NCBI RefSeq assembly: GCF_963675305.1
Contig: NZ_OY776147.1
Coordinates: forward strand, 434,001-498,000
Reading direction: 5' to 3'
Origin: an uncultured Hyphomonas sp.
GTDB taxonomy: Bacteria > Pseudomonadota > Alphaproteobacteria > Caulobacterales > Hyphomonadaceae
Length of the DNA: 64,000 nucleotides
Shown here one piece after another: positions 36,764 to 45,361 of the stretch. Within the stretch, counting starts at the first letter, position 1. Each line of letters starts with the position of its first letter. A program made the position numbers and the translations under genes. The notes beneath the pieces were generated by a model. That model saw only the letters and a list, made by a program, of their open reading frames with translations, was not told the origin of the DNA and did not search any database.

Positions 36764-37228
36764 ATGAAGACAGCACGTTATCCCTCGCACACGGATGCTG
36801 GCGCAGCGCTGACAGCGATGATGCTGGACATCTTCCGCGCCAATGGCGCGCTGCTCGCTGCTGGCGACCGTCTGGTCGCGCCGCTGGGCCTGACCAGCGC
36901 GCGCTGGCAAGTCCTCGGGTCCATTGCGCTGTCGGAGCATGCTCTGCCGGTGGCGCATCTTGCCCGGGTCATGGGGCTCAGCCGGCAGGCGGTGCAAAGA
37001 GTGGTCAACGATCTGGAGCGGGAGGGGTTCGTTCAGTTCGAACCAAACCCGCATCATAAGCGCGCTCATCTTGTCGTCCTGACCGACAAGGGCGCTGACG
37101 CCTATGCCGCCGCATCGCAGCAGGAGGCGCCCTGGGCGAATGCCCTGGCCGAGGGCATGTCGCCCGAAGAGCTGGAAACGGTTCGCCGCGTTCTGAACAC
37201 TTTGACCGCACGTCTCGATGCAGACTGA
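36764..37228 (+). CDS. MarR-family transcriptional regulator
   Basis: A 154-residue MarR-type winged-helix repressor. The recognition region is LARVMGLSRQAVQRVVNDLEREG (about 63-85, read in parts), followed by the beta-wing NPHHKRAHLVVLTDKG. It binds the palindrome just upstream and likely controls itself and the small membrane protein gene 21 nt downstream. Confidence 0.92.
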   Translation: MKTARYPSHTDAGAALTAMMLDIFRANGALLAAGDRLVAPLGLTSARWQVLGSIALSEHALPVAHLARVMGLSRQAVQRVVNDLEREGFVQFEPNPHHKRAHLVVLTDKGADAYAAASQQEAPWANALAEGMSPEELETVRRVLNTLTARLDAD

Positions 37229-37249
37229 GATGAGGAGCCTCCGACCTTG

Positions 37250-37714
37250 ATGAAACGCGTTCACCCGATTGCCGGATTTATTGGCTTCCTGACGATCCTC
37301 TGCTTCTGGATGTCGACGCTTGTTGTGGAGCTGTTCGGGAGTGCCGCAGCCATACTTGCCGTGAAGACAGGCATTCTATGGGGCATGATTGTTCTGGTCC
37401 CATCCCTGGCCATTACAGGCGCAACCGGGTTTCGGCTTGCCGGGCCGGTGCGGACAGGTCTGGTACGGGCGAAGCAGCGCCGCATGCCGGTTATTGCGGC
37501 AAACGGGCTGTTGATCCTGGTGCCGTGCGCCATTGTCCTGCAGCGGCTCGCTGCAGATGGCCAATACACATCGATGTTCTACGCGCTGCAGGTGCTCGAA
37601 CTGATTGCCGGTGCCGTGAACCTGACGCTCATGGGACTGAATATTCGTGACGGGCTGCGCATGACAAGGCGGCGGCGTGCCGCCCGGACAGGCGGGCCGG
37701 GCGCCGCCGTTTAA
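37250..37714 (+). CDS. Four-TM small membrane protein
   Basis: A 154-residue integral membrane protein with about four hydrophobic segments (residues 8-30, 40-64, 80-98, 108-128) and a basic C-terminal tail (RMTRRRRAARTGG). A histidine and several small residues lie in the first helix. No family name is certain. It follows the MarR gene in the same direction and is probably repressed by it. The start is ATG at 37250, with a TTG at 37247 possible. Its end overlaps the convergent gene by 4 nt. Confidence 0.72.
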   Translation: MKRVHPIAGFIGFLTILCFWMSTLVVELFGSAAAILAVKTGILWGMIVLVPSLAITGATGFRLAGPVRTGLVRAKQRRMPVIAANGLLILVPCAIVLQRLAADGQYTSMFYALQVLELIAGAVNLTLMGLNIRDGLRMTRRRRAARTGGPGAAV

Positions 37715-38211
37715 TACACAGCGACGCGGTCGATGCGGAGCGGCTGTTCCGGGCAGGGGGCCGGTTGGCTGAGCCTCACAGGCTGGTCGCCTGCATGCCG
37801 GGCAGACCAGGCCGCGGCGGCCGACAGCGTCCGGGCATCTGCAAACAGGTTGAGCAGGCCATCCAGGGCATCCGCAGACGCGCGGGCCGAGCGGGCGCCT
37901 TCCAGGGCTTCGAGCTGGACTTCCGCTTCTTCGCCGAGACTGAGGAAGCTGCAGCCGATGGTGGAGGGCACGCCGGCCTGTCTGGTCCAGGTGCCGAGGC
38001 GAGTGGCGTTGAAGGCAAACCGTTCAATCTCGATCACATAATCCTGGTCCAGGGCCGGCATGCGGCCCTGCCGGGCCGTATCCAGCAAAGGTGCGGAGTC
38101 GCTGGCGAGCGCTGTCGCTTTCGCGCCCCACAGCTCGGCCAGTTCCGGGCTGGCGGAGGCGGTTCCGGCTGACAAGGCGAGTGCGGAAGCGATACAGATC
38201 TGTCTCAACAT
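37711..38211 (-). CDS. Hypothetical secreted protein
   Basis: A 166-residue protein with a clear signal peptide (LRQICIASALALSAGTASA, cleavage near residue 21). The mature part is Ala-rich and helical, with two cysteines (GCSFLS and PCPEQP) that could form a disulfide. I do not recognise a family. I use the ATG at 38211 because the signal peptide begins there. It is divergent from the alpha/beta hydrolase gene (38330). Confidence 0.65.
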   Translation of the reverse strand: MLRQICIASALALSAGTASASPELAELWGAKATALASDSAPLLDTARQGRMPALDQDYVIEIERFAFNATRLGTWTRQAGVPSTIGCSFLSLGEEAEVQLEALEGARSARASADALDGLLNLFADARTLSAAAAWSARHAGDQPVRLSQPAPCPEQPLRIDRVAVY

Positions 38212-38329
38212 GGGGCGGGGTGTCCCTTTTTGGGACAAAAGGCGCAAAAACCGTGCCGGATCTGCCCCGAGGGCCGGGCTTGCCAGATGCCGGGTGGCAT
38301 CCCAGACTTCGCAAAAAAGGAAGACGCAT

Positions 38330-39340
38330 ATGAGCGGGGAGAATAAGGGCATCGTCAGGGACCAGCCGCAGGAGATCCCTTCGGAAGGCGGGCCGCTGGC
38401 CGAGTTCAAGGGCGCTGTACCGCCGGCGCCGGAATGGTTCCGCAAGGCGGTCGCTACGCCTTATGAAACGGACTCGGTGGAGGTTCAGGGCGCGAAGGTC
38501 ACCTATCAGCGCTGGGGCAAGCGCGGGGCACCCGGTCTTCTGCTTGTGCATGGCAATGGGGCGCACGCCCATTGGTGGGACTTCATCGCGCCTTACTTTG
38601 CCGAGGAATACAATGTTGCCGCGATCACATTTGCCGGCATGGGCGACAGTGATTACCGCGACAGCTACAATATGGCGACCTTCGCAGAAGAAGAGGTCGC
38701 CGTGGCCGAGGCGGCCGGCCTGTTCGACGGGCCGACCAAGCCGATCATCGTGGCGCATTCCTTCGGCGGTTTCGTCACGCTGGTGACCGGTGCGAAATAT
38801 GGCGACCGGTTCGACGGCATGGTGATCGTCGACAGTCCCGTGAACCCGCCGGAGCGTCCGCACCGGGGGCCGGACCGTAAAGGCCGCCCGAACCGGATTT
38901 ATCCGGACCTTGCCGCTGCACTCAGCCGGTTCCGCCTGGCTCCGCCGCAGCTCTGCGAGAACCTCTACGCCGTCGACTATATTGCCCGCTGGAGCCTGAA
39001 GAAGGCGGATGAAGGCGGCTGGACGTGGAAGTTCGACCCGATGATCTGGACCCATTTCGATCCGGGCAAGGACCCCGGCGAACTGCTTCAGGCAGCGCGC
39101 TGCCGGGTCGCGATCATACGCGGCGAGAACAGTTCACTGATGCCCGACGATGTGCGCGAATACATGCGCAAGCTGCTTGGCTATCAGGTGCCGTTCATCT
39201 CCATTCCGCATGCAGACCATCATGTCATGCTGGACCAGCCGATCGCCTTCATAGCGGCGCTGCGCACCATGCTGGCTGAATGGAACCATTCCGACCCGCA
39301 CCGCGCGGTCACTGAGGCGCCGCAGACGACTCAGTCCTGA
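38330..39340 (+). CDS. Alpha/beta hydrolase
   Basis: A 336-residue alpha/beta-hydrolase fold enzyme without signal peptide. The oxyanion segment LLVHGNGAHAHWW, nucleophile elbow AHSFGGF (Ser about 143) and a late PHADHHVML with the likely catalytic histidine are seen; the acid is probably in the GENSSLMPDD region. Substrate is unknown; ester, epoxide or C-C hydrolysis are possible in this superfamily. The 3' end overlaps the convergent lipoprotein gene by 32 bp. Confidence 0.87.
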   Translation: MSGENKGIVRDQPQEIPSEGGPLAEFKGAVPPAPEWFRKAVATPYETDSVEVQGAKVTYQRWGKRGAPGLLLVHGNGAHAHWWDFIAPYFAEEYNVAAITFAGMGDSDYRDSYNMATFAEEEVAVAEAAGLFDGPTKPIIVAHSFGGFVTLVTGAKYGDRFDGMVIVDSPVNPPERPHRGPDRKGRPNRIYPDLAAALSRFRLAPPQLCENLYAVDYIARWSLKKADEGGWTWKFDPMIWTHFDPGKDPGELLQAARCRVAIIRGENSSLMPDDVREYMRKLLGYQVPFISIPHADHHVMLDQPIAFIAALRTMLAEWNHSDPHRAVTEAPQTTQS

Positions 39341-41171
39341 AGCGGCCGGCGACGCCCAGCCACTGAACGATCCTGAGCGCAGACTGCCAGAGCGGGGCAT
39401 CGGGAGAGCCGATGGATTGCGCCTCTGCGGCCTGTTCGGACAGAACGAAGGCGGACTCCTCCACGCCAACGCGCCGCATCGTTGTCATGGCGGTGGAAAA
39501 GGCCTTCTGGTCACAGAACTCCGTCCGCGGACTGCCGAGTATCCAGGCCACGGCGTTGCCTTCTTCGCGCCGGCCCAGCAGGCAGCGTTTGTCCGGTTCA
39601 AGGCTGAGCCAGAGGATCGCCTGGAAGTCGGTAAAGGCGCCGCCGAATATGTCTGAGTGGCCAAGCCCGCCATCGGAGACGGCGGAAGTGTCGATCGTGT
39701 TCAGAATGGGCAGGAGGACCGGTTCGGCGGAGTCGCCGGCCCGGCGGCCCGTACCGTTGAAACGCCGGGAGGCCTGAAGCGCCCGGTCCTTGGAGCTGGC
39801 GTAAAGCGTGAAGTCATCGGCAAGGCTGTCGATTTCCGAGACGCGTTCGATGAAGTCGTCCGCATCCACATCGGGGGAGGCGAAGATGACCTCGTTGAAC
39901 AGTTTCATGTCCGGCCGGTCGCGCGCCATCTGTTCCAGCGCGAGGGTCAGGAACTCGTTCCCCATCGAGTGGGCAACAACGCTGATCCGTTCGGCGCCGG
40001 TCCGGTCCGCCAGGATCAGCAGGAAGTCTTCAAGATCCTTCGCGGCCTCGGGCGTGATCTGCGAGCGGTCTGCCTTGTAGCCAAACAGGCTGCCTGCCGA
40101 CGGCCAGGAATAGAAAGCCGTCGCCCCGTCGATTTCGAGATCGACGGAAAGCTGTGCCGTGCGTTCGATCCCAGCGTCGAACTTGGTGTTGTAGCCATGG
40201 ATGAACACAAAGATTTCGCGGCGCTGGGACTTGGCAAGCTCCAGCTTCATTTCGCGGACAAAGGCTTCCATGTCCGGATGGATCTTCATGTCGCCGACTA
40301 TGACGTGCCGCGCCGGGTCCGGCCGCACATCGAAGCGTAGCACGCTCGGTTTCGGAATTTCGCCGAGCGCCCGGTTGCGCGGAACCGAGACGATCACCGT
40401 GCCGGTTTCCAGCTCGCCACGCTCGTTGCCGTAATAGGAGCGGGCATCCAGGACGGGTTTGCCGTCGACCATCAGGAGCTGGCCGGGGTCCGCCGCGCGG
40501 TCCGTGCCGTAGAAAACCTTGATGAGATCGAAGTCCGGCTCCTCGCCGAAGACACGGGGAGCGAGGCGGCGGCCTGACGGCATGGCCGCGCCGGTGTCGC
40601 GGCTCCGCTCGATACTGTCGGCCAGCGCCAGTTCCATCTCGTCCAGTGTCGCGAACCCGCCGGCCATCGCGATGGCAGGCATGTCCAGCCCGTTCGCCTT
40701 GGCGAAGGCGAGCAGGGGCGCCAGGCGCGGATGGTCGATGCCGAGATGCCGGGTCACGAGGCCGACGGCCCGGCCGGCATGGAGGCTTGCGGTGCCGGTA
40801 TCGCCAGCGGCGGCAGCGATTTCGGCCATGCGGCCTTCGAGATTGATCAGCCGGGCCCAGTCCGGCTCGGGGGCGGCTTCGGTTGCCTTGGCAACGCCTT
40901 GATAGGCGGCGAGCGCACCTTGGGTGTCGCCTTGCCGCGCCAGCAGGTCGGCAAGGTCGAGCGTCAGGGCCTCGTCCGTTGCCGGGTCGGCCAGAAGTTC
41001 ATGGGCGAGCGACAGCATCGCATCATGATCCCCGGCGGCTTCGGCGTCGCCGAGTTCGACCAGAAGGTCGCGCGGCGGCGGGGCCGGGGCGGGCGTTTGC
41101 GGGGGCGGGGTGGCACAGGCCGCCAGAATTGCCAGCAGCGTGGCCATGACCGTAACGCGAATGCGTTTCAT
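39309..41171 (-). CDS. DUF900-type alpha/beta hydrolase lipoprotein
   Basis: A 620-residue exported lipoprotein (signal ending in AILAAC, Cys about 18, then a Pro-rich linker). The N-terminal third (about 35-180) is helical with TPR-like repeats (LADLLARQGDTQGALAAYQ). The C-terminal half is a DUF900 alpha/beta hydrolase: EIFVFIHGYNTKFD, ATAFYSWPSAG, the nucleophile elbow VVAHSMGN, the acid in FASPDVDADDF and a late GLGHSDIF histidine. It probably hydrolyses lipids or esters in the periplasm or outer membrane. The TPR plus hydrolase fusion is uncommon. Confidence 0.88.
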   Translation of the reverse strand: MKRIRVTVMATLLAILAACATPPPQTPAPAPPPRDLLVELGDAEAAGDHDAMLSLAHELLADPATDEALTLDLADLLARQGDTQGALAAYQGVAKATEAAPEPDWARLINLEGRMAEIAAAAGDTGTASLHAGRAVGLVTRHLGIDHPRLAPLLAFAKANGLDMPAIAMAGGFATLDEMELALADSIERSRDTGAAMPSGRRLAPRVFGEEPDFDLIKVFYGTDRAADPGQLLMVDGKPVLDARSYYGNERGELETGTVIVSVPRNRALGEIPKPSVLRFDVRPDPARHVIVGDMKIHPDMEAFVREMKLELAKSQRREIFVFIHGYNTKFDAGIERTAQLSVDLEIDGATAFYSWPSAGSLFGYKADRSQITPEAAKDLEDFLLILADRTGAERISVVAHSMGNEFLTLALEQMARDRPDMKLFNEVIFASPDVDADDFIERVSEIDSLADDFTLYASSKDRALQASRRFNGTGRRAGDSAEPVLLPILNTIDTSAVSDGGLGHSDIFGGAFTDFQAILWLSLEPDKRCLLGRREEGNAVAWILGSPRTEFCDQKAFSTAMTTMRRVGVEESAFVLSEQAAEAQSIGSPDAPLWQSALRIVQWLGVAGRFRTESSAAPQ

Positions 41172-41239
41172 GCGGCGTCCTCCTCCCGAACGAGAGGGGA
41201 TACTAAAAAGCGCGCGCCCTGCCTGCAACAGGCACCGTG

Positions 41240-42790
41240 TCAGTCGGTCTTCTTCCACTTTACAGAATAAAGGTCGAACCGGCGGTCCTTGAGGTTCTGT
41301 ACTGCGCCGGACTGGCGGGCAGTCAGCAGGTCCGACAGCGACAGGTCTGCCAGCGCAATGGTCTCGGTATTGGGCGCTGTATCGGCGGCTACGCCATCGC
41401 GGGCGAAGGGGAAGTCCGACGGCGTCAGGATGCAGCTTTCGGCATAGTGGATATCCATGTTCTCCACATTCGGCAGGTTTCCGACCACGCCGGAGAGGGC
41501 GACATAGCACTGGTTCTCCACCGCCCGCGCCTGGCAGCAATAGCGTACGCGCATGTAGCCCCGGCGTTCATCGGTGCAGAACGGCACGAACAGCATCAGC
41601 GCGCCCTGGTCGACCAGGTGGCGGGCGAGTTCCGGGAATTCGGAATCGTAGCAGATCATCACGCCGATCGGGCCGCAGTCCGTCTGGATGGCGAGCGCGC
41701 CTTCGCCGCCCTTGATGTTCCACCACATGCGCTCCGACGGGGTCGGATGCAGCTTCTGCTGTGTATGGACCGACCCGTCGCGCAGGAACACGTAGGAGAT
41801 GTTCAGGACGTCGCCGTTCTCCATCATGCTGGGATGCGTGCCCCCGATGATGTTGACGTTATAGGAAACGGCGAGCTTCTCCATGAATTCGATGAAACGC
41901 GGCGTGTATTCGGTGATCTTCTCAATCGCTTCGACCGGGCCGAGCGGCCGGTGCTCCAGCGAGAGGAGCTGCAGGGTGAACAGCTCCGGGAAGACGACGA
42001 AGTCCGATTTGTAGTCCGACGCGATGTCGGTGAAATATTCGATCTGCTGTTCGAACTCGTCGATGGAGTTGATCTTGCGCATCTGGAACTGGACGGTTGC
42101 GATGCGGACGCGTTCCGGCAGGGACGTATCGCCGAGACCGGGCTTGGCCTGGATCTTGTCCTGCTCCAGCGGGTTTTCCCAGATCATGTGTGTGGCGCAA
42201 TCCTTCGACTGGGGGTCACCCACCAGATAGTTGCGCATCACGCCGATCGGCTTGAAGCCCTGGCGCAGCTGGAAATTGATCACTGGGTCCTTGAGCTTCT
42301 GGTCGACGACTGCATCGACATAATCCTGCGGGTTCGGATATTCCTTCGCGTGGCGGGCATAGCCGGGCATCCGCCCGCCGAAGACGATGCCCTTCAGCTC
42401 CAGCCACTGGCAGAGTTCCCTCCGTACCCGGTAGAAGCGCTCGCCGATACGCAGGCGGCGGTAGTCCGGATGGACCATCACATCCATGCCGTACAGCATG
42501 TCACCTTCCGGGTCGTGGCGGGCCGCAAAGCCCACGCCGGTGATCTCGTTCCAGGTGTGCGGCTTCAGCGCGACGTCGCTCGAGATCATGAAGGTGGCGC
42601 AGTAGCCGACGATGACACCTTCATATTCCGCGACGAACTGGCCGTCCGGGAAACGGTTGATCTGGCCGAACAATTCGCTTCGGGCATAGCCCATGCCGGG
42701 GCCGTAGACGCGCTCGGACACTTCCATGATGCCGGGAATGTCGCGGACCTCGGCATTGCGGACGATAAGCTTGGCGGGTTTGTTTGACAT
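41240..42790 (-). CDS. GNAT acetyltransferase-carbon-nitrogen hydrolase fusion
   Basis: A 516-residue protein. Residues 1-215 form a GNAT domain (LIVRNAEVRDIPGIMEVSERVY, the CoA loop near VHPDYRRLRIGERFY). Residues about 230-505 are a nitrilase-superfamily amidohydrolase with the Glu-Lys-Cys triad: E in VFPELFT, K in QKLHPTPSE and C in MICYDSEFPE. This fused architecture is known but the substrates are not. It may transfer and hydrolyse amides in one pathway. The start at 42790 is chosen because MSNKPAKLIVRN begins the GNAT fold. Confidence 0.92.
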   Translation of the reverse strand: MSNKPAKLIVRNAEVRDIPGIMEVSERVYGPGMGYARSELFGQINRFPDGQFVAEYEGVIVGYCATFMISSDVALKPHTWNEITGVGFAARHDPEGDMLYGMDVMVHPDYRRLRIGERFYRVRRELCQWLELKGIVFGGRMPGYARHAKEYPNPQDYVDAVVDQKLKDPVINFQLRQGFKPIGVMRNYLVGDPQSKDCATHMIWENPLEQDKIQAKPGLGDTSLPERVRIATVQFQMRKINSIDEFEQQIEYFTDIASDYKSDFVVFPELFTLQLLSLEHRPLGPVEAIEKITEYTPRFIEFMEKLAVSYNVNIIGGTHPSMMENGDVLNISYVFLRDGSVHTQQKLHPTPSERMWWNIKGGEGALAIQTDCGPIGVMICYDSEFPELARHLVDQGALMLFVPFCTDERRGYMRVRYCCQARAVENQCYVALSGVVGNLPNVENMDIHYAESCILTPSDFPFARDGVAADTAPNTETIALADLSLSDLLTARQSGAVQNLKDRRFDLYSVKWKKTD

Positions 42791-42859
42791 GACTGCCTTT
42801 CCGGGCTGCCTACGTGTTCGGGTTTGGGCGCTGTCTGCCACAGACGGATTGAGAGAGTC

Positions 42860-44155
42860 TCAATGTGGCAGGCGGAAGCTGGCACGCAAGCCGCCGAGTG
42901 CACTTTCCGACAGGCGCAGGTCACCGCCATGGGCGCGGGCCGTATCGCGGGCGAGTGTCAGGCCGAGGCCGATGCCGGATGTGTTCTGCGTGCGCGCCTC
43001 ATCCAGCCGCGAGAAGGGGCGGAAGGCGTCTTCATATTGGTCCTTTGGAATACCGGGGCCGTCATCGTCCACATGCACTTCGGCCGCATGGGGGCCATCG
43101 ACCAGCGTGACCTGCACCGTATCCCCGAATTTCAGGGCGTTGGAGAGCAGATTGGTGAGCGCGCGCTTGACCGCGAGGCGGCGGCCTGTGACCCGGATCG
43201 TTTCCGGGCCGGTGACTGCAATCTCCTCGCTGAACCCAGTGGCGGCCTCGCGCACCAGTCCGGCAAAGTCGAACTCTGTCAGTTCATCGCTTTCCTCTCC
43301 CCTGGCAAAGGCGAGGTAGCCGTCCAGCATCATGCTCATGTCCTTTAGGTCGGCCTTCATGGCGCGGATCTCGTCGGTCTCCTCCATCATGGCGAGGGAG
43401 AGCTTCAGCCGGGTGAGGGGGGTACGCAAATCATGGCTGACGCCGGCCAGCATGGCGGTGCGCTGCTCGGCAAAGGAGGTCAGCCGGTTCTTCATGTCGA
43501 TCACGGCGCGGGCAGCTTCGCGGACTTCATTGGCGCCCGATGGCCGGAAGTCCGGTACGTCGCGCCCCCGGCCGAAGGCCCGTGCGGCTTTCGAAAGGCT
43601 GAGGATGGACCGTACCTGCTGGTTCAGGAAGGCTACGGCCAGCGCAATCATCAGAAGGCTGAAGATGATCACCCAGACGATGAAGACGTGCGACGTGATG
43701 GTGACGGCCCGTTTGCGCTCGACCAGCACTTCGACCGTCCGCCCTGCGGCCGGAAAACGGATATGGATCAGCGAGTCATTGGGGCTGAGGCCCGCCACGA
43801 CGGGCAGGCCGAGACGTGTCGAAAGCTCTTGCCGCAGGACATGGCGATAGGAGAAATTCTCAAGGAAGCCTTCTTCCTCCGGCACAGCATGCGGCGCGTC
43901 GCAACTGAACGTTAGGTCCAGCCGGGTTGCGATCAGCTCCCGGGAAATCGGCGATTCAGACCGCCGCTCGCAATAGTCCTGCACGATGCTGACGTCCCGC
44001 GCGATGGACTGGCCGAGCTTGCGGTTCACTTCGGCGATATGATTGTCATAGTAGAACCATGTCGTCAGCGTCAGGATCAGGACGACCGGCAGTACCACCA
44101 TGAGCAGGCTGCGGGCATAGAGGCCGCGGGGGGTGATGTCGCGTAAGCGGAACAT
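42860..44155 (-). CDS. EnvZ-like sensor histidine kinase
   Basis: A 431-residue membrane kinase with transmembrane helices at about 14-34 and 160-182, a periplasmic domain between them, a HAMP linker, the dimerisation domain with phospho-His in AGVSHDLRTPLTRL, and an ATPase domain (N box LTNLLSNALKFG, G boxes VDDDGPGIP and GIGLGLTLAR). It is the last gene of a MarR-OmpR-kinase operon and starts 6 nt after the response-regulator gene. The signal is unknown. Confidence 0.95.
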   Translation of the reverse strand: MFRLRDITPRGLYARSLLMVVLPVVLILTLTTWFYYDNHIAEVNRKLGQSIARDVSIVQDYCERRSESPISRELIATRLDLTFSCDAPHAVPEEEGFLENFSYRHVLRQELSTRLGLPVVAGLSPNDSLIHIRFPAAGRTVEVLVERKRAVTITSHVFIVWVIIFSLLMIALAVAFLNQQVRSILSLSKAARAFGRGRDVPDFRPSGANEVREAARAVIDMKNRLTSFAEQRTAMLAGVSHDLRTPLTRLKLSLAMMEETDEIRAMKADLKDMSMMLDGYLAFARGEESDELTEFDFAGLVREAATGFSEEIAVTGPETIRVTGRRLAVKRALTNLLSNALKFGDTVQVTLVDGPHAAEVHVDDDGPGIPKDQYEDAFRPFSRLDEARTQNTSGIGLGLTLARDTARAHGGDLRLSESALGGLRASFRLPH

Positions 44156-44161
44156 GGCGCG

Positions 44162-44842
44162 TCAGTCCGGCATCAGGCGGTAGCCGATACCGCGCACGGT
44201 CTGGATATGGATCGGTTCTTTCGGGTTCGGCTCGATCTTGCGGCGCAGGCGCGTGACCTGAACATCGACAGAGCGTTCCATGCCGGCGGATGTGATCTGC
44301 GCCAGTTCCTCGCGGCTGACCGGTTCGCCGGCCCGCGTGGCAAGGGCCGTCAGCAATTGCAGTTCGGCATCGGTGAGGCGCACGCGCTCATCGCCGGATT
44401 TCAACTCGCCCCGGGCCGCATTGAAGACAAGGCCGGACATTTCGACCTCTTCCGGCGGCTCTTCCTTGTGCGAGCGGCGCAGGATCGCGGCGCAGCGCAG
44501 GGCGAGTTCCTCCGGTTCGAACGGTTTGGCGAGGTAGTCGTCAGCGCCGCGTTTCAGGCCTTCGATCCGGTCGCCGGACTCCCCGCGCGCTGTCAGCAGC
44601 AGGACGGGGGTCTCCCGCGACACGCCCTGACGGATGCCGGACAGAAGGGAGAAGCCGTCCTCGCCCGGCATCATCACATCGAGGATCGCGAGGTCGAACG
44701 CCATTGTGCTCATCAGGCGCCGGGCAGCCTCGGCGTCCGGCGCGGCCGTCACCCGGTAGCCCTCGCGGCTGAGAAAGCGCTTCAGCAGGTCGCGGATGCG
44801 GTCGTCGTCATCGACGACAAGAATATGCGCGGCGTCGGGCAT
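44162..44842 (-). CDS. OmpR-family response regulator
   Basis: A 226-residue regulator with an N-terminal receiver (acidic DDDD at 11-14, phosphoacceptor D55 in LAILDVMMPG, Lys in DDYLAKPF) and a C-terminal winged helix (LTDAELQLLTAL, SVDVQVTRLRRKIE). It partners the downstream kinase. Its start overlaps the MarR stop by one base. The order MarR-OmpR resembles the petP-petR pair of Rhodobacter, but no pet genes are close. Confidence 0.95.
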   Translation of the reverse strand: MPDAAHILVVDDDDRIRDLLKRFLSREGYRVTAAPDAEAARRLMSTMAFDLAILDVMMPGEDGFSLLSGIRQGVSRETPVLLLTARGESGDRIEGLKRGADDYLAKPFEPEELALRCAAILRRSHKEEPPEEVEMSGLVFNAARGELKSGDERVRLTDAELQLLTALATRAGEPVSREELAQITSAGMERSVDVQVTRLRRKIEPNPKEPIHIQTVRGIGYRLMPD

Positions 44843-45306
44843 CAGCGCACCAGCGCATCAAGCACGCGGCGGTTGCCGTCCACCGCGTCCGGTCCGGCGC
44901 TGCGATAGGCGAGACGCAGGCGCTCACGCAGCACGATGGTCAGCTGCGTGGTCAGCGTGATGCCGGAGTCCGACAGGGTCAGCTTGCGCTGCCGGGCGTC
45001 GCGGTTGCCGACTTCCTTTTCGATCAGGCTGCGCTGATCCAGCTGGCCGAGAATGCGGGCAAAGGTCGGCACGGTCATGCCGACGGAATCCCGTAATTCC
45101 GACACGGTGAGGCCGGGCCAGTAGCGGATGGTCATGAGAATTTGCATCTCTGGCTTGCTCAGGCCCGCCTTGCGTCGGGCCGCTTCGGCGGCTCTGGTGA
45201 GTTCGGATGCGCCAGCCAGCAGGAGGCCGACGCCGCGATCCAGCTCCTGATCCATCAGGAAAAGGCGGGGGTCGAACGGGCGGTTCAGGTTGACGTCAGG
45301 TGCCAT
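44842..45306 (-). CDS. MarR-family regulator (PetP-like context)
   Basis: A 154-residue MarR-type protein: LSKPEMQILMTIRYWPGLTVSELRD (read in parts), VGMTVPTFARILGQLDQRSLI as the recognition helix region, and NRDARQRKLTLSDSG as the wing. It is the first gene of the operon with the OmpR regulator and kinase. It is divergent from ilvE with only 55 bp between, so both share a promoter region. Confidence 0.9.
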   Translation of the reverse strand: MAPDVNLNRPFDPRLFLMDQELDRGVGLLLAGASELTRAAEAARRKAGLSKPEMQILMTIRYWPGLTVSELRDSVGMTVPTFARILGQLDQRSLIEKEVGNRDARQRKLTLSDSGITLTTQLTIVLRERLRLAYRSAGPDAVDGNRRVLDALVR

Positions 45307-45361
45307 CCGGTGAAATGAACGCGAAATTCCAAGAAGTGCAAGCGAGGAGCGCTGAGATACG

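Noticed and set aside
41219..41235. TGCCTG-CAA-CAGGCA hairpin after the GNAT-nitrilase gene as a terminator
   Set aside because: The T-run (on the minus strand) is separated from the short stem by a GC-rich spacer, so it is too weak to call.
42860..45306. Naming the MarR/OmpR genes petP/petR
   Set aside because: Only the order matches; no cytochrome bc1 (pet) genes are in the window.
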